Positions 5,961-9,569 of a DNA stretch of 9,569 nt are shown here, one piece after another (the stretch's first letter is position 1; every line of letters begins with the position of its first letter). The DNA comes from Chitinophagaceae bacterium. Lineage in GTDB: Bacteria > Bacteroidota > Bacteroidia > Chitinophagales > Chitinophagaceae. Location: positions 1 to 9,569 of the forward strand of contig JAHEZB010000045.1 in the NCBI GenBank assembly GCA_023251285.1, given 5' to 3'. The notes below the pieces were generated by a model. That model ran no database searches, had not been told where the DNA came from, and was given only the letters and a program-made list of their open reading frames with translations. The position numbers were made by a program, and so were the translations under genes.

Positions 5961-7109
5961 ATGTTCAGGCAATTTTTTAATTTACGTTCCGCGCTTGCGC
6001 TTATCGCCGTTGCTATTGTTACAGGTACTATTTTTTATTCTGATTTTTTGTCAAAAAAAATAGAAGTAGAAGAAAGGGAAAAAATAAGCCAATGGGTAGA
6101 AGCGAACAAATTTATAGCTTCTGCGCCACCAAACGCCGATATTACCCTTGCCAGCCAGATCCAACAAAAAAATACAGACATTCCAATCATCTGGACCAAC
6201 GAAAATGACAGTATTATTGATTCCAGAAATATTGATACCAGCGATATAAAATCTTCAAAACATTTTCTTCATAAGAAGCTGCAGGAATTCAAATCGGCGC
6301 ATCCTCCGATTATTCTTGTATTGAGCAAAAACCCGTATATAGCTGATAAATACTATTATGGGGATTCGAAACTGCTGAAACAGGTAAGATATTATCCAAT
6401 GATCCAGTTGTTCATTGTTGCACTTTTTATTTTTATTACTGTTTATTCGATTTCCATCAGGAATAAATCTACTCAAAACCAGGTGTGGGCAGGTATGGCA
6501 AAGGAGACGGCGCATCAGCTGGGAACGCCTATCTCTTCGCTGCAGGGATGGGTAGAAATGTTGAAAGAAGCGGATGGACATTCGGAAATTTCAAAAGAAA
6601 TGCAAAAAGACGTAAACCGTTTAAAACTAATTAGTGACCGGTTTGGAAAAATAGGAAGTGCTCCGAAACTGGAAGAACATGATATCGTAGAACAGGTAGA
6701 AAAAATGATGGCTTACATCAAACGAAGATCTACGGAGAAAGTAAATTTTATTTTGGAACGGCCGGAAGATAAAGTAACGGCAAAAATATCAGGACCATTG
6801 TTTGACTGGGTAATAGAGAACCTGTTAAAAAACGCGCTGGACGCTATTAATGGCAAAGGTACTATCCGTATACAAATCAGAAAATTACAGCAGCAGGTGT
6901 TGATTGATGTAATGGATAGCGGCAAAGGGATCAGCAAACAAAATATTCCCAAAGTTTTTAAACCTGGTTTCACCACCAAAAAAAGAGGGTGGGGCCTGGG
7001 GCTTTCGCTGGCCAAAAGAATCATTGAAAAATATCACCGGGGGCAGTTGTACATCAAATCATCGGAATTGGGAAAGGGAACCACTTTCAGAATTGCTTTA
7101 AATTCCTGA
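5961..7109 (+). CDS. Membrane sensor histidine kinase, HisKA/HATPase type
   Basis: A 382-residue inner-membrane sensor kinase. Transmembrane helix 1 (about 9-29) and helix 2 (about 145-165) flank a periplasmic sensor region of about 115 residues that I cannot assign to a known domain. The cytoplasmic part follows without an obvious HAMP domain. H-box AKETAHQLGTPISSLQGWVEML (180-201) puts the phospho-acceptor at H185, with HQLGTP in place of the classical HEIRTP, a form common in Bacteroidetes kinases. ATPase motifs are ENLLKNALDAI (286-296, Mg ligand N291), DSGKGI (319-324), FKPGFTTK (333-340) and GWGLGLSL (343-350); all look functional. No response regulator gene is adjacent, so its partner is elsewhere. 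It is divergent from the glycosyltransferase gene, which might be regulated with it, but nothing in the sequence proves that. Confidence 0.95.
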   Translation: MFRQFFNLRSALALIAVAIVTGTIFYSDFLSKKIEVEEREKISQWVEANKFIASAPPNADITLASQIQQKNTDIPIIWTNENDSIIDSRNIDTSDIKSSKHFLHKKLQEFKSAHPPIILVLSKNPYIADKYYYGDSKLLKQVRYYPMIQLFIVALFIFITVYSISIRNKSTQNQVWAGMAKETAHQLGTPISSLQGWVEMLKEADGHSEISKEMQKDVNRLKLISDRFGKIGSAPKLEEHDIVEQVEKMMAYIKRRSTEKVNFILERPEDKVTAKISGPLFDWVIENLLKNALDAINGKGTIRIQIRKLQQQVLIDVMDSGKGISKQNIPKVFKPGFTTKKRGWGLGLSLAKRIIEKYHRGQLYIKSSELGKGTTFRIALNS

Positions 7110-7164
7110 GTTATTTTGCAGCAAAAGAATAAATATCCCCTTTTTTTATTTTACTTTTTTTCAA

Positions 7165-7195
7165 ATAAAATAAAAAACCTGCAACATCTGCAGGT
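7165..7195 (-). terminator. Terminator after tRNA-Leu(GAG)
   Basis: On the minus strand, 12 nt after the tRNA, ACCTGCA/TGCAGGT forms a perfect 7-bp stem (7195-7189 with 7183-7177) with a 5-nt loop, followed by TTTTTATTTTATTT. It is a strong intrinsic terminator. On the plus strand a T-run (7201-7206) follows the hairpin after 5 nt, so it may also help end the kinase transcript. Confidence 0.88.
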
Positions 7196-7207
7196 CTTAC
7201 TTTTTTG

Positions 7208-7293
7208 TGCGGAAGAGGAGATTCGAACTCCCACGCCCGGTAAAAGGCGCTACCACCTCAAAGTAGTGCGTCTACCAATTTCGCCACCTCCGC
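7208..7293 (-). tRNA. tRNA-Leu (anticodon GAG)
   Basis: An 86-nt class II tRNA. Acceptor GCGGAGG pairs with CTTCCGC (one G-U), discriminator A, D arm with AAATTGGTAGAC. The anticodon stem CTACT/GGTAG (one U-G) encloses TTGAGGT, giving GAG for CUC/CUU codons. It has a long variable arm, and the T arm carries GAGTTCGAATCTC. CCA is not encoded (ACAA follows). Confidence 0.96.
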
Positions 7294-7305
7294 TTTTTAG
7301 GAATG

Positions 7306-7313
7306 CAAATGTA
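7306..7313 (-). promoter_or_regulatory. -7 element for tRNA-Leu(GAG)
   Basis: Minus-strand TACATTTG fits TAnnTTTG and predicts a transcript start near 7302, about 9 nt before the tRNA 5' end. No well-spaced -33 TTTG is seen. Confidence 0.5.
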
Positions 7314-7463
7314 ATAAAACAGTTCAATTAAATTCAGTTCGCGCTTTCAATCTTCCCGAATTTTTTCAATCATTCCTTTTTTTTCATTCACAATAAACTG
7401 CAAATTATTATGGCAGTAATGAAAATATTACAATCAAATCATTAATGAAATTCGTAATAGTTT
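7314..7463. other. Intergenic AT-rich stretch, nothing recognised
   Basis: Left half of the 343-bp gap between tRNA-Leu(GAG) and the dehydratase gene. It holds T- and A-rich runs and no plausible coding frame, RNA gene or clear repeat that I can see, apart from the promoter elements at its two edges. Confidence 0.5.
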
Positions 7464-7471
7464 TATATTTG
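7464..7471 (+). promoter_or_regulatory. -7 element upstream of the dehydratase gene
   Basis: TATATTTG fits TAnnTTTG exactly. The predicted start near 7475 would give a leader of about 160 nt before the ATG at 7637, much longer than the other leaders here. No good -33 TTTG is seen at 17-23 nt spacing. Confidence 0.45.
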
Positions 7472-7636
7472 CAGAAATTTTATAAAAAAACCTACTCATT
7501 AAAGGGTTTTCAATATAAAATTTTGGTATGTTTCTTGTCTTTTTTTTAATCCCTTGAAAAATACAATTCGAGGATTTAAACCATTTTCGCCGAAATGATT
7601 CTCTTTGATTTTAAAATTTGACCCCAAAAAGCCCTT

Positions 7637-9538
7637 ATGCTCGAACGATTTTTTAAAAACAAATATGCACCACGTTGGATTATCTTCTGTTTCGACCTGG
7701 TGCTGATTACCACTGCGTTTTTATTTTCGTTTTTATTAATAAGGCATTTACTACTGGATCTTCCAGGCATCGTTAAATTTCTTCCGGCAGTTTTTATTAA
7801 TGTCGCAATTTACATGATTTGCGTATTTTTTTTCCCAATATATAAAGGGATCATCCGGTACTCAGAAACGAATGATATTATCCGTATCATAAAATTTGCA
7901 TCACTTCAGTTTGTACTATGGTTAGCTATTTATTCCATTGATACCAATTCGCTCGTTACCGGTTTTCTTCCCGTTCCTTTATTAATTATTAATCTGTTCA
8001 GTGTTATTTTTATTTTGGTAATGTTCAGGTTATTAATCAAAGAAGTCTATTCTAAAGCTTCGCAATCCAAATTACCTGTAATGGCTAAGGCCATTATTTA
8101 TGGAGCCGGCGAGATGGGGCAGGTTACGAAACAAATATTGGAGCAGGATGTTAAAAATAAAACCATTGTTGCGGGATACATAGAAGACAGTTCCTCAAAA
8201 ATTGGAAAAAATCTCGGTGGCTTGCCTATTTATAATGCTTCCAGTTCCCGGTTGCCAAATCTTTTGAAGCAAAAGCAGATCACTCACTTATACATTGCAA
8301 TTGATAAGCTTTCTGTAGATAAGAAAATTGCGATCTCTGATATATGCTCACCTTTAAACATAAAGATTAATGTGATTCCACATGCCAACGAGTGGCGTGG
8401 TGGCCTTTTTGAAAAGAAACAAGTGAAGGAATTAAATATCGAAGATCTTCTTGAGCGGGATGAAATTAGCCTTCCCTATGAAATGCTTCAAAAAACTTAT
8501 CAGGATTCAACGATTTTAGTTACCGGGGCTGCAGGATCTATCGGCAGTGAAATTTGCCGTCAGCTTTCTAAATTTACTTTTAAAAAACTGGTATTGCTGG
8601 ATCAGTCTGAATCTGGTTTGTTCGATCTTGAATTTGAATTGAAAAAGAGTAATCAAAAACAACTGCTGCGTGTGGAAGTAGCTTCGATAAGGGATCTGGC
8701 GAAGTTAAAAAAGGTTTTTTCTTTACATAATCCTGATTTCGTTTTTCATGCTGCTGCTTATAAACATGTTCCCCTGATGGAGACTTTTAGCAGTGAAGCA
8801 GTTCTTACGAATATTTTTGGTACCAAACGCGTAGCGGATCTTGCCATAGCATACAAGGTGAAAAAATTTGTGATGGTTTCTACAGATAAAGCGGTAAATC
8901 CAACGAATGTAATGGGTACCACTAAACGCATATCTGAAATATACATTCAGTCTTTAAGTGACCGTAAGGATTCTGAGACAGAATTTATAACAACCCGTTT
9001 TGGCAATGTATTAGGTTCAGCCGGAAGTGTGGTTCGCACTTTTGACAAACAAATAAAAGCGGGCGGACCAATAACCATTACACATCCGGATATCACCAGG
9101 TATTTTATGACGATTCCTGAGGCATCGAAACTGGTTCTGGAAGCTGGCAAGATTGGTGAATCAGGCGACATTTTGTTGTTTGATATGGGCAAACCGGTAA
9201 AGATCCTCGACCTGGCAAAAAGAATGATCCAGCTTGCAGGTTTAAAACCGGCAGATATTGCGATCGTTCAGACAGGATTGCGGCCGGGAGAAAAAATGTA
9301 TGAAGAACTTTTTAAAGACTCAGAAGAATTTGCAGAAACTTATCATCCGAGAATTTTAAGAGCAAAAAAATCTGCCAACCTCAATAGCGAGTTCAATTCT
9401 TTGATGCAGGAATTACAGGAGGCCGCACAAAGCCACAATAATGAAATCATTCCTTTTATACTTCGTAAAATGGTTCCTGAATTTAATTCTGCCGGTGTGC
9501 TCAATAAAACCATAGATTTGGTTACAAAGACCGTTTAG
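7637..9538 (+). CDS. Membrane nucleotide-sugar 4,6-dehydratase (FlaA1/CapD/WbpM/PglF type)
   Basis: A 633-residue polytopic enzyme, the usual length for the large membrane subfamily. It most likely converts UDP-GlcNAc to the UDP-4-keto-6-deoxy sugar, a first step to bacillosamine, QuiNAc or FucNAc-type sugars of capsule, O-antigen or glycoproteins. Four N-terminal helices (about 13-35, 46-68, 87-105, 111-135) anchor it. A first Rossmann domain (about 148-260) carries IIYGAGEMGQ (153-162). The catalytic SDR domain (about 290-575) has VTGAAGSIGSE (295-305), HAAAYKHVP (371-379), STDKAVNPTNVMGTTKR (415-431), TRFGNVLGS (453-461) and LRPGEKMYEELF (548-559). The catalytic Tyr is Met (M426, with K430), the S-M-K form known for WbpM-like members. 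Start ATG 7637 gives the normal N-terminus MLERFF. The exact sugar product is not readable; it probably opens a polysaccharide locus continuing to the right. Confidence 0.95.
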   Translation: MLERFFKNKYAPRWIIFCFDLVLITTAFLFSFLLIRHLLLDLPGIVKFLPAVFINVAIYMICVFFFPIYKGIIRYSETNDIIRIIKFASLQFVLWLAIYSIDTNSLVTGFLPVPLLIINLFSVIFILVMFRLLIKEVYSKASQSKLPVMAKAIIYGAGEMGQVTKQILEQDVKNKTIVAGYIEDSSSKIGKNLGGLPIYNASSSRLPNLLKQKQITHLYIAIDKLSVDKKIAISDICSPLNIKINVIPHANEWRGGLFEKKQVKELNIEDLLERDEISLPYEMLQKTYQDSTILVTGAAGSIGSEICRQLSKFTFKKLVLLDQSESGLFDLEFELKKSNQKQLLRVEVASIRDLAKLKKVFSLHNPDFVFHAAAYKHVPLMETFSSEAVLTNIFGTKRVADLAIAYKVKKFVMVSTDKAVNPTNVMGTTKRISEIYIQSLSDRKDSETEFITTRFGNVLGSAGSVVRTFDKQIKAGGPITITHPDITRYFMTIPEASKLVLEAGKIGESGDILLFDMGKPVKILDLAKRMIQLAGLKPADIAIVQTGLRPGEKMYEELFKDSEEFAETYHPRILRAKKSANLNSEFNSLMQELQEAAQSHNNEIIPFILRKMVPEFNSAGVLNKTIDLVTKTV

Positions 9539-9569
9539 TCTCTGATAAAAGCGGTTTTCAACTTATTTC

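Noticed and set aside
7116..7331. 71-codon plus-strand frame after the membrane kinase
   Set aside because: It is the antisense reading of the tRNA-Leu(GAG) terminator and gene.
7314..7636. Possible invertible promoter or phase-variation site before the polysaccharide gene
   Set aside because: I found no pair of inverted repeats flanking the -7 element and no recombinase gene in the window.
9539..9569. Possible terminator start after the dehydratase gene
   Set aside because: Only a weak A4/T4 pairing around GCGG is visible and the window ends; not enough to call.
1..9569. Mobile element, CRISPR, phage, defence or toxin-antitoxin system
   Set aside because: No transposase, integrase, direct-repeat array, target-site duplication or recognisable effector was found; gene content is housekeeping, signalling and glycan synthesis.

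Overview
This is ordinary chromosomal DNA, AT-rich, from a member of the Bacteroidetes. Family Chitinophagaceae or a close relative is my best guess, made from protein style only. Three things point there. The start codons lack convincing Shine-Dalgarno sequences. Most intergenic starts are preceded by the Bacteroidetes -7 promoter element TAnnTTTG. The two histidine kinases, the LytTR regulator and PdxJ all carry Bacteroidetes-type sequence signatures.

Left part (1-3282, + strand): the 3' part of a GAF/LytS-type histidine kinase gene that enters from outside the window; its probable partner, a LytTR response regulator; then sucC, the succinyl-CoA synthetase beta subunit of the TCA cycle. A strong bidirectional terminator (about 3334-3369) separates sucC from the convergent pdxJ (vitamin B6 synthesis, - strand).

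Middle part (4183-5862, - strand): read in the direction of transcription, there is a family 2 glycosyltransferase with a TTG start, a 68-residue single-pass membrane protein of unknown function, tRNA-Gly(GCC), a terminator-like hairpin, tRNA-Leu(UAA) with a clear terminator, and pdxJ with its own promoter lying almost on its start codon.

Right part (5863-9569): a 98-bp divergent promoter region separates the glycosyltransferase from a membrane-bound histidine kinase with no adjacent regulator. Next comes tRNA-Leu(GAG) on the - strand with its own promoter and terminator. After a 343-bp gap comes a 633-residue membrane nucleotide-sugar 4,6-dehydratase (FlaA1/CapD/WbpM/PglF type). Its position at the window edge suggests it opens a surface-polysaccharide locus continuing to the right.

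Functional links: the first two genes form a signalling pair. The glycosyltransferase and the dehydratase both point to cell-surface glycan synthesis. sucC, pdxJ and the tRNAs are housekeeping. I see no mobile element, CRISPR array, phage gene, toxin-antitoxin or defence module, and no convincing novel multi-gene system. The points worth a second look are small-scale: RNA hairpins, start-site architecture, a long leader and an uncharacterised small membrane protein.
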